Source of the DNA: JAAZPT01 sp964544955
GTDB taxonomy: Bacteria > Bacillota > Clostridia > Christensenellales > Aristaeellaceae
DNA: 64,000 bases
Direction: 5' to 3'
Assembly: GCA_964544955.1 (NCBI GenBank)
Contig: CAZJEB010000008.1
Coordinates: 1 to 64,000 of the forward strand
Each line of letters begins with the position of its first letter. The first letter of the stretch is position 1. The notes under the pieces were generated by a model, which did not search any database, was not told where the DNA came from, and was given only the letters and a program-made list of their open reading frames with translations. Position numbers and translations under genes: made by a program. This document shows positions 40,706 through 49,804 of the stretch, piece after piece.

Positions 40706-42795
40706 TCCTTATCTCGTACCATTTTTGCTATAAAGAAGCCTTCTAAGCCTGTTTTGTGAGCTAATAGTTGAAGCCCATATTCTCCAGTTTGCTCTGCCAA
40801 GTTTTTAGGGAAGTTAGCAGGAAATGTTGTCATTTTAAATTCTGTATTGTTTTCTAAAAACTGTTTAACCTGTTGTTCGTTTTCTTCAGGCATAATTGAA
40901 CATGTGCTGTATATAAGTGTGCCCCCTGGCTTTACATATTTAGCACAGTTGTTTAAAATATCCGCTTGCAACTTAAGTAAGCTTGGCATTTCCTCTTCCT
41001 TAAGGTTATATTTAACATCAGGTTTATCTAAAATAACACCAGTATTTGAGCAAGGTGCATCAACAAGCACAGCATCAAACAATTGGTACATATCATCACG
41101 GTAAACCCTTGCATCACAATTGGCAACACGAATATTGCCAGGGCTTAGCCTATACATTTGAGAGCGTATTAAATCCACCCTATGATTATGCACATCCCAA
41201 GCATATACTCTACCAGATCCTTGTTGCTTTTCAGCCAAGTAAACTGCTTTTCCACCTGGGGCAGCACAGGCATCAAGCACATACATACCAGGTTTATTAT
41301 CCATTGCCTCAACTGCCAGCATACTGCTTTGCCCTTGAACAGAATATTTGCCACCTAGGTATTCGGGGTCTTCCGCTATGCTATCCACACCTTTTACAAG
41401 GTAGGCATTTGGCAATATGCCTTGCGTAAACTCCCAACCCTTTGTTTTAAGCATAGCTTCAAAGGCATCTTTACTAATGTTCATAAAGTTGGGCCTTAAG
41501 CAAGTAGCATTATCTTTGTTTTTATAGCTAATAATTTCCTTTGCATCTTCTTCACCATAAAGCTCCTTAAGCCTTTTAACTAGCCAAAGCGGTGTGGAGT
41601 GCATTATGGAAAGGTAAAAATCAGGGTCGTCCTCTTCCTTAGGTAAGGGTAAATTATCTTTACTGCGCACTATGTTTCTTAATACGCCATTAACAAGGCC
41701 ACTCCACGGCTCAACAGAGCTTACCAACCTAATAAGCTTTACGGCCTCATTTACAGCAGCACTATCAGGAACCCTATCCATGAACATAATTTGAGCTATG
41801 CTTAACCTTAATACATCGCGCAAAACAGGTTCTGTTGTAGGGGTTTCCATAAATGAATCAACAATATGGTCTATAAGGTAAAGATTTTCCACTGTGGTGT
41901 AAACAATGTTTGTTACCAAGCGTTTATCTTCATCCTTAAGGCTATTTGTTTTTAATACATTGTTTATTGCAAGGGCAGTATAAGCCTTGCGAACAGTTAT
42001 ATCCTGCAAAATTCTAAAAGCTGTTAACCTTGAAAGTGTGCCCGCTTGATCCATAGGTTCACGGCTTTGTGGTGAATCAAAACTACGAGGTCTATCGTTA
42101 ATGTCTCTTCTGCCCTCTGGTCTATCCCCAAAAGGTTTTCTATCTCCGTAGGGTTTCCTATCGCCTTTAAAGCCTTCGCCTGGTTTGCCAAAGCTTCTTG
42201 GTTTATCACCAAAGTCTCTTTTCCCCTCTGGTCTATCTCCGTAAGGTTTCCTATCACCTTTAAAACCTTCGCCTGGTTTGCCAAAGCTTCTTGGTTTATC
42301 ACCAAAGTCTCTTTTTCCCTCTGGTCTATCTCCATAGGGCTTTCTATCTCCGTAAGGTTTTCTATCACCTTTAAAGCCTTCGCCTGGCTTGCTAAAGCTT
42401 CTTGGTTTATCTCCAAAGTCTCTTTTTCCCTCTGGCCTATCACCATAAGACTTTCTATCTCCGTAAGGTTTTCTATCACCTTTAAAGCCTTCGCCTGGCT
42501 TGCTAAAGCTTCTTGGTTTATCACCAAAGTCTCTTTTTCCCTCAGGCCTATCGCCATAGGGCTTTCTATCTCCGTAAGGTTTCCTATCACCTTTGAAGCC
42601 TTCGCCTGGTTTACCAAAACTACGGGGCTTATCTGATCTAAACTCTTTTTTTGCGCTCTGCCTATCGCCATAAGGCTTTTTATCGCCCTTATAGCCGTCG
42701 TTTGTTTTACCATAACTGCGGGGTTTACCTGAATCCCTTTTTCCGCCCTGTGCGCCAAATCCCTTGGTGCCTGTGTTTTTATTGTTTTTATCCAT
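40702..42795 (-). CDS. rsmB: 16S rRNA m5C967 methyltransferase RsmB with a repetitive N-terminal extension
   Basis: 697 residues. The first 250 are low-complexity and basic, made of tandem repeats of 37 residues (KPRSFGKPGEGFKGDRKPYG type). A NusB-like domain (about 255-385; LTAFRILQDITVRKAYTALAINNVL) follows, then a SAM-dependent methyltransferase with CAAPGGK, DAPCSNTGV and the catalytic Cys pair (PC and STCS, in YSTCSIMPEENEQQ). Usual RsmB is about 430-450 residues. The extension is unlike the standard family and resembles RG-rich tails of RNA-binding proteins; it may help RNA binding or condensation, which is inference. It is between fmt and rlmN in the conserved order. Confidence 0.94.
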   Translation of the reverse strand: MDKNNKNTGTKGFGAQGGKRDSGKPRSYGKTNDGYKGDKKPYGDRQSAKKEFRSDKPRSFGKPGEGFKGDRKPYGDRKPYGDRPEGKRDFGDKPRSFSKPGEGFKGDRKPYGDRKSYGDRPEGKRDFGDKPRSFSKPGEGFKGDRKPYGDRKPYGDRPEGKRDFGDKPRSFGKPGEGFKGDRKPYGDRPEGKRDFGDKPRSFGKPGEGFKGDRKPYGDRKPFGDRPEGRRDINDRPRSFDSPQSREPMDQAGTLSRLTAFRILQDITVRKAYTALAINNVLKTNSLKDEDKRLVTNIVYTTVENLYLIDHIVDSFMETPTTEPVLRDVLRLSIAQIMFMDRVPDSAAVNEAVKLIRLVSSVEPWSGLVNGVLRNIVRSKDNLPLPKEEDDPDFYLSIMHSTPLWLVKRLKELYGEEDAKEIISYKNKDNATCLRPNFMNISKDAFEAMLKTKGWEFTQGILPNAYLVKGVDSIAEDPEYLGGKYSVQGQSSMLAVEAMDNKPGMYVLDACAAPGGKAVYLAEKQQGSGRVYAWDVHNHRVDLIRSQMYRLSPGNIRVANCDARVYRDDMYQLFDAVLVDAPCSNTGVILDKPDVKYNLKEEEMPSLLKLQADILNNCAKYVKPGGTLIYSTCSIMPEENEQQVKQFLENNTEFKMTTFPANFPKNLAEQTGEYGLQLLAHKTGLEGFFIAKMVRDKE
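42094..42630 (-). repeat. Tandem repeat array in the rsmB 5' part
   Basis: Five in-frame units encode K-P-R-S-F-x-K-P-G-E-G-F-K-G-D-R-K-P-Y-G-D-R-type repeats. Four are 37 codons (111 bp) and one is 31 codons (93 bp, one internal K-P-Y-G-D-R block missing). A degenerate sixth unit lies 5' of them (residues 24-55). Units are nearly identical at DNA level, so copy number may vary between strains. Cryptic subrepeat: KPYGDR is itself doubled within most units. Confidence 0.93.
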
Positions 42796-42807
42796 AAATT
42801 TCTCTTT

Positions 42808-43752
42808 CTATTGGAAGGCTTTAATTACGTCTTCCCCTTCTATAACTTTGTTGCCCAACATATAGGCTTTTGCGCTCATAGCTTTTTTATTAGGTGCTTG
42901 TAATGTAAGTATTTCTAAGCTATCATCGCCTGTTGCAACTAATATTCCATCTTTGCTGTTTGCTTTTATAATAGTGCCATTAGCTTGGTTATGTTTATGT
43001 TCAACTGGCTTAGATTCAAGTATTTTTATATCGCCTTTTTCCGTAGCAATATATGCCTTCGGCCAAGGTTGCAATGCACGCACTTGCCTAGATATATGCA
43101 ATGCACTTTTATTAAAGTCAATTTCTCCCATTTGTTTATTTAACATAGGGTCGTAGCTGGATTGTGTATCATCTTGTTTTTGTGGGCTTATATTTTCAAA
43201 ATTATCCAATGTTTTTATAAGTAGGTTTGCACCTATAATAGATAGCTTATCTAATAGGCTTTCAGCCGTATCAGTATTTTCAATAGGGCATTCTGCCTTT
43301 AAAAGCATATCACCAGTATCTATACCCCTATCGGTAAGCATAGTGGTTACACCAGTAACACTATCACCACCAAGTATTGCCCATTGTGCTGGTGAGGCTC
43401 CTCTGTGCTTAGGTAATAAGGAGCCATGTACATTTATTGTTGCCTTAGGTATATCTAAAACCTCTTGACTTAATATTTGACCAAAAGCCGCTGTAACACA
43501 GTAGTCTGGTTTAAGGCTTTTTAATATTTCTAGCCCATCCTGCCTTATTTTTAAAGGTTGGTATACAGGTAATCCATTTTCCTCTGCAAATAATTTTACA
43601 TCGCTTTTTTGAACCTTTCCACCCCTACCTTTAGGCTTATCTGGTTGTGTAAACACGCCAACCACATTATAAGCATTTTGTACCAATGCCATAAGGGATT
43701 CAACTGCAAAGGCGGGTGTGCCCATAAAAACAATACGGCTATCCTTATTCAT
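42808..43752 (-). CDS. fmt: Methionyl-tRNA formyltransferase
   Basis: Formylates initiator Met-tRNA. I use the ATG at 43752 (product starting MNKDSRIVFMGTPAFA, 314 residues), because the formyltransferase fold begins at RIVFMGTPAFAVESL, AAGG lies 12 bases upstream and an 8-bp overlap with def is usual. The reading from 43809 adds 19 unrelated residues. Marks: SLLPKHRGASPAQWAILGGDSVTGVTTM (catalytic HG-x-SLLPKHRG) and the C-terminal OB-like domain. Confidence 0.95.
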   Translation of the reverse strand: MNKDSRIVFMGTPAFAVESLMALVQNAYNVVGVFTQPDKPKGRGGKVQKSDVKLFAEENGLPVYQPLKIRQDGLEILKSLKPDYCVTAAFGQILSQEVLDIPKATINVHGSLLPKHRGASPAQWAILGGDSVTGVTTMLTDRGIDTGDMLLKAECPIENTDTAESLLDKLSIIGANLLIKTLDNFENISPQKQDDTQSSYDPMLNKQMGEIDFNKSALHISRQVRALQPWPKAYIATEKGDIKILESKPVEHKHNQANGTIIKANSKDGILVATGDDSLEILTLQAPNKKAMSAKAYMLGNKVIEGEDVIKAFQ

Positions 43753-44308
43753 TATGTGTTTCATCCTTTTCCACATCAATACCATTAACACGTACACGCC
43801 TATAAACACGGCGCTTTGATGCTGCTTCTGCTGCCATACGTTCTAAATCTTCCTTAGTAAGTTCCTTATCCATAATATCAACATAAAGCCTACCATTTAG
43901 ATGATCATACTCGTGGCAAATAGCTCTTGCTAAAAAATCCTCCGCTTCTAATGTAAAATCCTTACCATGCCTATCTTTAGCTTTTACAGTAAGCTTTTGT
44001 GGGCGCGTTACAATCCCTGCCCTACCTGGTACGCTTAAACAGCCTTCTTGACCCTGTTGTTCGCCTTCTTCGTTTAATAAAACTGGGTTTACAAATTCCC
44101 TTACACCTTCGCCATCTAATATATCAACAACGGCAACACGCCTTAAAACACCAATTTGAGGGGCTGCCAAGCCAACACCATCTTGTTGCTTCATTGTTTG
44201 TGCCATATCATCAAGCAATTTATGTAGCCTTATATCAAATTTTTTAACATCTTTGGAAACTTCCCTTAACTTAGGGTCACCAATTTCCAATACTTTCCTA
44301 ATTGCCAT
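43745..44308 (-). CDS. def: Peptide deformylase
   Basis: 187 residues. All three active-site motifs are present: GVGLAAPQ (44-51), EGCLS with ligand C90, and HEYDH (132-136) with both His ligands and the catalytic Glu. It removes the N-formyl group from nascent proteins. The C-terminal tail of about 40 residues (KRRVYRRVRVNGIDV) is longer than the minimum. Adjacent to fmt, with which it works. Confidence 0.97.
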   Translation of the reverse strand: MAIRKVLEIGDPKLREVSKDVKKFDIRLHKLLDDMAQTMKQQDGVGLAAPQIGVLRRVAVVDILDGEGVREFVNPVLLNEEGEQQGQEGCLSVPGRAGIVTRPQKLTVKAKDRHGKDFTLEAEDFLARAICHEYDHLNGRLYVDIMDKELTKEDLERMAAEAASKRRVYRRVRVNGIDVEKDETHNE

Positions 44309-44320
44309 ACTAACCTTCCT

Positions 44321-46570
44321 TTATATCATGTTTGTTGGGTTTACTTCAAGGTATATATTTATATCCTCAATTTGAATTTGGCTTAATTCTTCTAATTTTG
44401 CCAAAAGGGGTTCTACATCACTATGTACAAAGGTTTTTAGCATAACCTGGTATCTAAATTTACCCCTTATTCTATTTACTGGCGCTTCGTCCATATGTAC
44501 AATAAGCACCTTTTGTTTTACTATTTTATTTTCTGCAATAAATTCTTTAACTTGTTTATGCATAGATTCACAAAGGCTCATTACATCGTTTTGATTTTTA
44601 CCTTCTAGTAATAACCTTATTAGTTGTGTATACGGTGGATATAATCCAGTGCGCCTACGGTCTAATTCCCTTGTAAAAAAAGCTCTATAATCTTGTTTTG
44701 CAGCATCAAGTATTACAGGATGATCTGGCTTATAAGTTTGTACAACCACTTCACCAGGGATGCCTGCCCTACCTGCCCTACCTGCAACTTGAGTAATTAG
44801 CTGAAATGTTCTTTCAGGTGCCCTATAATCAGGCAAATATAAGGTAAGATCGGCAGCAACAACACCTACAAGGGTAACATTAGGAAAATCTAAACCCTTA
44901 GTTATCATTTGTGTTCCAATTAATACGCGGGCTTTACCACTACCAAACTCCTCAAGTATATCCGCATGGCTATTTTTCTTTGTGGTAGTATCAATATCCA
45001 TACGAACTGTTTCTATGTTAGGGAAAAATTTTTTAACTTCTTCCTCAACCCTTTGTGTACCAAGCCCAAAGTGTTTTATATATGGGCTACCACATTCAGG
45101 GCATTTTTCAGGAACAGGTTCCTTTGATCCACATAAGTGGCAATGTAAGCTTTCGGGGTCATTACCTTGTGCTTTATGATGCGTTAGAGAAACATCACAA
45201 TTATCGCACTTCATAACATGGCCACAGTTTCGGCAAGATACAAAGCTTGAATATCCCCTTCTGTTTAAAAATAGTATTGCTTGCCCACCTGTATCAAAGC
45301 AGATTTTAAGTTTTTGTTGCAATGTGCGACTAAAAATTGAACGGTTACCACCCGAAAGTTCATTGCGCATATCAACAATATTAACCGTTGGCAAGGGGCG
45401 GTTCATAACACGTTTAGGCATTTCAACAATAGTATAATGGCCTTTTATTGCCATAGCAAAGCTTAATATACTTGGTGTAGCACTTGATAGAACTAAAGTA
45501 GCACCTTCCCTATCACAGCGTATTTTTGCAACATGGCGTGCATCATAGCGTGGATGCCTATCACTTTGGTAAGTGGATTCATGTTCCTCATCAATAACTA
45601 CAAGGCCCAAGTTTTCAACTGGGGCAAATATAGCAGAACGAGCACCTATTACTACCCTTGCTTGGCCTAAGCGTATACGTCGCCATTCATCATAGCGTTC
45701 CCCTGCAGTAAGGCGAGAATGAAGTACTGCTGCACTATCAGCAAAGCGCTCCCTAAACCATTTTACCATTTGTGGCGTTAAAGAAATTTCTGGCACCAAC
45801 ATGATAACGCCTTTATCCATATCAAGCACTTGCTGTATCATGCGCAAGTATACCTCTGTTTTTCCGCTACCCGTAATTCCATGAATTAGGAATGCCCCTT
45901 TGCCTTGTATAAGCTCAGGCATCATTATATTTAAAGCATTAACTTGTTGAGGCATAAGTTCTGGCGCCGGCAAAATTTCATCATCAAAATTATCATAAGG
46001 TAGCCTAAAAACTTCCTGTTTGAACACTTTAACATGCCCTTGTTCCTCTAACTGTAAAAGGGCTTGTAATGGGGATGAAATAAGCTCTGAAAGCTCCTTA
46101 AGGCTATGCACCTTTTTATCTATAAGTAGGTTAAGCAATTGTTTTCGTTTTTCAGACCTACCTTGCGCGTTTGCAGCCGCCTTTATATCATCATAACTAT
46201 ATTTTTTATTAATTACTGCTACGGTTTCCTGCTTTATTTGGATTTTTCCAGTACGCATTTCCGCTGGCATCATTAGGCGCAATGTTTCCGCTAAAGGGCA
46301 ATGGGCATCATGCGCCATATCCTTAGCCAATTCAATAAGGCTTGGCAATATGGCAGGATAATCTTCCAAGCAAGCAATTATCGGTTTAAGTTTGTTTACA
46401 GGCACATCACAGTAATTTGAAACATCCACTACTACACCCATAAGTTTACGGGTACCAAAAGGAACCCTTACACGCATACCTATTTGCAAATTCATATTAT
46501 CAGGTATTAAATATGTAAAGGCCTTTGCTAAGTTTTCATGAACTAAATCAATAATTACCTGGGCGTACAA
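44321..46570 (-). CDS. priA: Primosomal replication-restart helicase PriA
   Basis: 749 residues, starting at a TTG preceded by AAGGAG. Order: a 3'-DNA-binding N-terminal domain (from VIIDLVHENLAKAFTYLIP), a winged helix, a superfamily 2 helicase core with Walker A GITGSGKTEVYL, the DEEH box VVIDEEHESTYQ, and the zinc-binding region (CRNCGHVMKCDNCDVSL, CHLCGSKEPVPEKCPECGS) inserted between helicase lobes. The full length is standard. It restarts stalled replication forks. It is first in the conserved priA-def-fmt-rsmB run. Confidence 0.97.
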   Translation of the reverse strand: MYAQVIIDLVHENLAKAFTYLIPDNMNLQIGMRVRVPFGTRKLMGVVVDVSNYCDVPVNKLKPIIACLEDYPAILPSLIELAKDMAHDAHCPLAETLRLMMPAEMRTGKIQIKQETVAVINKKYSYDDIKAAANAQGRSEKRKQLLNLLIDKKVHSLKELSELISSPLQALLQLEEQGHVKVFKQEVFRLPYDNFDDEILPAPELMPQQVNALNIMMPELIQGKGAFLIHGITGSGKTEVYLRMIQQVLDMDKGVIMLVPEISLTPQMVKWFRERFADSAAVLHSRLTAGERYDEWRRIRLGQARVVIGARSAIFAPVENLGLVVIDEEHESTYQSDRHPRYDARHVAKIRCDREGATLVLSSATPSILSFAMAIKGHYTIVEMPKRVMNRPLPTVNIVDMRNELSGGNRSIFSRTLQQKLKICFDTGGQAILFLNRRGYSSFVSCRNCGHVMKCDNCDVSLTHHKAQGNDPESLHCHLCGSKEPVPEKCPECGSPYIKHFGLGTQRVEEEVKKFFPNIETVRMDIDTTTKKNSHADILEEFGSGKARVLIGTQMITKGLDFPNVTLVGVVAADLTLYLPDYRAPERTFQLITQVAGRAGRAGIPGEVVVQTYKPDHPVILDAAKQDYRAFFTRELDRRRTGLYPPYTQLIRLLLEGKNQNDVMSLCESMHKQVKEFIAENKIVKQKVLIVHMDEAPVNRIRGKFRYQVMLKTFVHSDVEPLLAKLEELSQIQIEDINIYLEVNPTNMI

Positions 46571-46690
46571 ACTTTCTCCTTAAAACACAATATTTTTACA
46601 TACTATATTATATGCTTTTTTTTGCTTATATACAAGTAAAAACAAATGGGCTTTAGCCTACAAACATCGCTATATTTTTGCAAATAACTA

Positions 46691-46719
46691 TTTACAAAGT
46701 GATAATATTGTATTATTAT
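46691..46719 (+). promoter_or_regulatory. Promoter of the copper operon
   Basis: TTTACA, a 17-base spacer, then TATTAT. The CsoR-type inverted repeat follows directly, covering the start-site region, the classic arrangement for repression. Confidence 0.65.
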
Positions 46720-46724
46720 ATACC

Positions 46725-46743
46725 TATACCCCCTATGGGTATA
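46725..46743 (+). promoter_or_regulatory. CsoR-type copper operator
   Basis: TATACCC-CCTAT-GGGTATA, a 19-bp inverted repeat with GC-rich inner arms, matches the general CsoR operator pattern (ATACCC...GGGTAT). It lies between the promoter and copA's AGGAG. The csoR gene is at the end of the same operon, which indicates feedback control. Confidence 0.85.
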
Positions 46744-46763
46744 TAAAGTATTTAGGAGTTATT

Positions 46764-49337
46764 ATGGCAAAAGTAAAAAAACGCTTTGATGTTAGCGGTA
46801 TGACATGCGCCGCATGCCAAGCAGCTGTATCAAAAAGCGTGTTAAAACAAGCTGGCGTTGAGCACGCAGATGTTAACCTTATGACAAACTCAATGGACGT
46901 TAGTTTTGATGAGGGCGTTATAAGTGCAGATAAAATAATTGCAGCCGTTGAGGATGCGGGTTATAGCGCAAAGGAACAAAAAAAGGATAATGTTATTAAA
47001 GATTCAAGCACTCCAAAAGCTTCTGTTTTTGAGGAACAAGCCAAGGATATGCTAAGGCGCTTAAAAATTTCTATTCCTTTTTTTATAATAATAATGTATG
47101 TGTCAATGGGCACTATGTTTGGTGCACCTGCCCCAAGCTTTTTGTTAGGCATGGAAGGCTCTGCAAACTTTGCATTAACACAGTTATTGCTTACAATACC
47201 AATAGTTATAGCAAATAAAAGTTATTTTATTCGTGGTTTTAAAAGCTTAATTAAAGGTATGCCTAATATGGATACCTTGGTTGCTGTGGGTGCAAGCGCA
47301 GCCTTAGCATATGGAATATTCGCAATGTTTAGAATAAACTATGGTTTGGGCTTTAATAGCCATGATACAGTACATAAATATATGCACGACCTATATTTTG
47401 AATCAGCAGCTACAATACTTACACTTATAACCGTAGGCAAATACCTTGAAGTTAGATCTAAAGGTAAAACATCCGATGCTATTAAAAGGCTTATGGATTT
47501 GCAACCCAAGGAAGCAAGCGTGTTGCGTGATGGCAATGAAGTTCTAGTTGCTTTAGAGGATATTCAACTTGATGATATTGTTGTTATACGCCCCGGGGAA
47601 CGCATACCAGTTGACGGCATAATTGTTGAAGGTTATACCTCTCTTGACCAATCTGCCCTAACTGGTGAAAGCGTTCCTGTTGCCAAAACAGTTGGCGACG
47701 AAGTAATATCTGGCTCAATAAATAAAACTGGATATATACGTTTTAAGGCAACAAAAGTTGGTGAAAACACTACAATAGCACAAATTATAGCGTTAGTTGA
47801 AGATGCCAATATGACAAAAGCCCCAATACAAAGTTTAGCTGATAAAGTATCTGGAATTTTTGTACCAACAGTAATAGCTATTGCAATATTAGTATTTATT
47901 GTTTGGATAGCCCTTGGTGAAAGTTTAGAATTTGCTTTACGTTTAGCAATAAGCGTGTTAGTAATATCCTGCCCATGTGCCTTGGGTTTGGCAACACCAG
48001 TTGCCATTATGGTTGGCACAGGTAAGGGTGCTGAAAACGGTGTGCTTATAAAAAGTGCCGAGGCTTTAGAAATAATGCACAAAGCCAAGGTTGCTGTGTT
48101 TGATAAAACCGGTACAATAACAGAGGGCAAGCCTAAAGTAACTGATATATATACTGTTGATGGATTGCAAGAAAAAGAACTTATGGGCAAAGTTGCATCT
48201 TTAGAAGAGCTTTCAGAGCAACCATTAGCATCGGCAATAACAGAATATGCTAATGAAAACAATTTACCTAATTATCCAATAACAAATTTTGAAGCTTTGC
48301 CTGGTTTGGGCATAATAGGCGAAGCAGAGGGTATGCCTTTGGCCATAGGTAATGCAAAATTAATGAAGCGTTGGGAAGTTGATGTTACTGCATATGATAG
48401 CGTGGTTGAAAAACTATCAAATGAGGGCAAAACCCCCGTTTATGTATCTTTAAATGCAGCATTTAGTGGAATTATTGGTATAGCCGATGTAGTAAAAGCA
48501 AGTAGTATAGCAGCAATAAAACTATTAAAGGATGCTAATATAGAAACAATTATGCTAAGTGGCGACAATAACAGAACAGTTAAAGCAATTGCAAGCAACA
48601 TAGGTATTGAAAAATATTATGCCGATGTTATGCCACAAGATAAAAGTAGAATAATTAGTGAAATACAAGCGGAAAAAGGCCTTACAATAATGGTTGGCGA
48701 TGGTATAAACGATGCCCCTGCCCTTGCCATAGCGGATGTGGGTATAGCCATAGGCGCTGGTACCGATATAGCTATAGAAAGTGCTGATGTGGTGCTTGTA
48801 AGAAGTGATTTGCAGGATGTTGCTACTGCCATAGCCCTTTCCCACAGCACTATTCGCAACATTAAAGAAAACTTGTTTTGGGCGTTTTTCTACAATGTAT
48901 TGGCCATACCCGTTGCAGCAGGGCTATTTTACCATAGCTTTGGTTGGACGTTGAACCCTATGATAGCCGCCTTTGCTATGAGCTTTAGTAGCGTGTTTGT
49001 TGTGGGCAATGCCCTGAGGTTAAGATACTTTAAAGCCAAAAGAATAACTACAACACAAAATAGCGTTGAAACATTGGCAGTAAATAGCCAAAAGTTAAAT
49101 AAGTTAGAAAATACAAATTTAAAAGGAGAAGAAATTATGAAAAAAATTGTTACAGTAGAAGGCATGAGCTGCGGCCATTGTTCCGCAAGGGTTGAAAAAG
49201 CATTAAACTCACTACCAAACGTAAATGCAAGCGTGGATTTAGCTAAAAAGCAAGCTACCGTTATTGGCGACGTTAGCAATGAAGTTATAACAAAAGCCAT
49301 AACAGATGCTGGCTATGAAGTAAGTGGTATAGAATAA
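46764..49337 (+). CDS. copA: Copper-transporting P1B ATPase fused to a CopZ-like C-terminal domain
   Basis: 857 residues. N-terminal heavy-metal domain with SGMTCAACQA (C15, C18), eight predicted TM helices, transport motif CPC (about residue 402, VISCPCALGL), phosphorylation site DKTG (about D447), hinge GDGINDAP. The usual CopA ends near residue 770. Here the frame runs on through NLKGEEI, which is the translated form of a ribosome binding site, into a second metal domain with GMSCGHCSARVEKAL (CGHC). So a former copZ gene is in frame with copA. It exports Cu(I). It is under a CsoR operator and followed by csoR. Confidence 0.95.
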   Translation: MAKVKKRFDVSGMTCAACQAAVSKSVLKQAGVEHADVNLMTNSMDVSFDEGVISADKIIAAVEDAGYSAKEQKKDNVIKDSSTPKASVFEEQAKDMLRRLKISIPFFIIIMYVSMGTMFGAPAPSFLLGMEGSANFALTQLLLTIPIVIANKSYFIRGFKSLIKGMPNMDTLVAVGASAALAYGIFAMFRINYGLGFNSHDTVHKYMHDLYFESAATILTLITVGKYLEVRSKGKTSDAIKRLMDLQPKEASVLRDGNEVLVALEDIQLDDIVVIRPGERIPVDGIIVEGYTSLDQSALTGESVPVAKTVGDEVISGSINKTGYIRFKATKVGENTTIAQIIALVEDANMTKAPIQSLADKVSGIFVPTVIAIAILVFIVWIALGESLEFALRLAISVLVISCPCALGLATPVAIMVGTGKGAENGVLIKSAEALEIMHKAKVAVFDKTGTITEGKPKVTDIYTVDGLQEKELMGKVASLEELSEQPLASAITEYANENNLPNYPITNFEALPGLGIIGEAEGMPLAIGNAKLMKRWEVDVTAYDSVVEKLSNEGKTPVYVSLNAAFSGIIGIADVVKASSIAAIKLLKDANIETIMLSGDNNRTVKAIASNIGIEKYYADVMPQDKSRIISEIQAEKGLTIMVGDGINDAPALAIADVGIAIGAGTDIAIESADVVLVRSDLQDVATAIALSHSTIRNIKENLFWAFFYNVLAIPVAAGLFYHSFGWTLNPMIAAFAMSFSSVFVVGNALRLRYFKAKRITTTQNSVETLAVNSQKLNKLENTNLKGEEIMKKIVTVEGMSCGHCSARVEKALNSLPNVNASVDLAKKQATVIGDVSNEVITKAITDAGYEVSGIE
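49137..49337 (+). CDS. copZ: CopZ-like copper chaperone, probable internal start within copA
   Basis: An ATG at codon 792 of copA follows the sequence AAAAGGAGAAGAAATT, a full Shine-Dalgarno at 8-base spacing. Translation from here would give a 66-residue HMA protein (GMSCGHC, VDLAKKQATV, ITDAGYEVSG) with the size and start (MKKIVTVEGMSC) of free CopZ chaperones. The same residues also form the CopA C-terminus. I infer both products: a fusion and a free chaperone. This is the reverse of the known E. coli copA case, in which frameshifting makes a free chaperone. Confidence 0.55.
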   Translation: MKKIVTVEGMSCGHCSARVEKALNSLPNVNASVDLAKKQATVIGDVSNEVITKAITDAGYEVSGIE

Positions 49338-49609
49338 TGAAAGCGGACCACAAAAGCGTATTGCGTCGCCTAAAAATTGCCCGTGGGCAAGTTGACGGAA
49401 TAATAAAAATGGTTGAAGAGGATAGATACTGTGTAGATATATCAACCCAATTATTAGCAGTAGTTTCAGCACTTAAAGCAATTAATAAGGATGTGCTTGC
49501 TGCCCACCTTCACCACTGTGTGTTGGATTCTTTAAATGCTAAAGACGAAAAAGACTCTCAAACCAAAGTTGAAGAAATAGCAAATATAATAAATAAGCTA
49601 TCAAATTAG
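49337..49609 (+). CDS. csoR: Copper-sensing repressor CsoR
   Basis: 90 residues of the DUF156/CsoR family, all helical. Ligands for Cu(I) are present: Cys in YCVDISTQLL and the pair H-x3-C in AAHLHHCVLD. The first basic helix (KSVLRRLKIARGQVDGIIKMVEE) is the DNA-binding surface. The ATG shares one base with the copA stop, so it is translationally coupled. It should bind the operator at 46725-46743 and be released by Cu(I). Confidence 0.95.
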   Translation: MKADHKSVLRRLKIARGQVDGIIKMVEEDRYCVDISTQLLAVVSALKAINKDVLAAHLHHCVLDSLNAKDEKDSQTKVEEIANIINKLSN

Positions 49610-49611
49610 TT

Positions 49612-49643
49612 AAAAGCCCTATACTTATAGTTAGGGCTTTTTT
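49612..49643 (+). terminator. Terminator of the copper operon
   Basis: A 9-bp stem (AAAAGCCCT/AGGGCTTTT) with a 12-base loop and T tract. The 250 bp from here to the aquaporin ATG hold another hairpin and a promoter region, with no further gene. Confidence 0.83.
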
Positions 49644-49710
49644 ATATAAATTAGCTTAATATTTATAAATATAAAACACTTGTTTATTTTGCAACATGTT
49701 AAAATTTTAA

Positions 49711-49745
49711 AAAACACTTATTATTATTTATAAGTGTTTTTATGG
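49711..49745 (+). terminator. Second hairpin after csoR
   Basis: A 10-bp AT-rich stem (AAAACACTTA/TAAGTGTTTT) with a 10-base loop and short T run, about 70 bp after the csoR terminator. A second copy of its left arm (AAAACACTTG) lies 37 bases upstream. It could be a backup terminator or part of the aquaporin regulatory region. Confidence 0.45.
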
Positions 49746-49804
49746 TAAAAATATTCCCATTAATTAGTGTTGTATTTTTATGCACGATTTTATATAATAA
49801 GGCT

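Noticed and set aside
42024..42758. A 244-codon open frame on the minus strand, in another frame than rsmB
   Set aside because: It is open only because the repeats lack stops in that frame. Its translation is a meaningless copy of the repeat, and rsmB is intact in the main frame.
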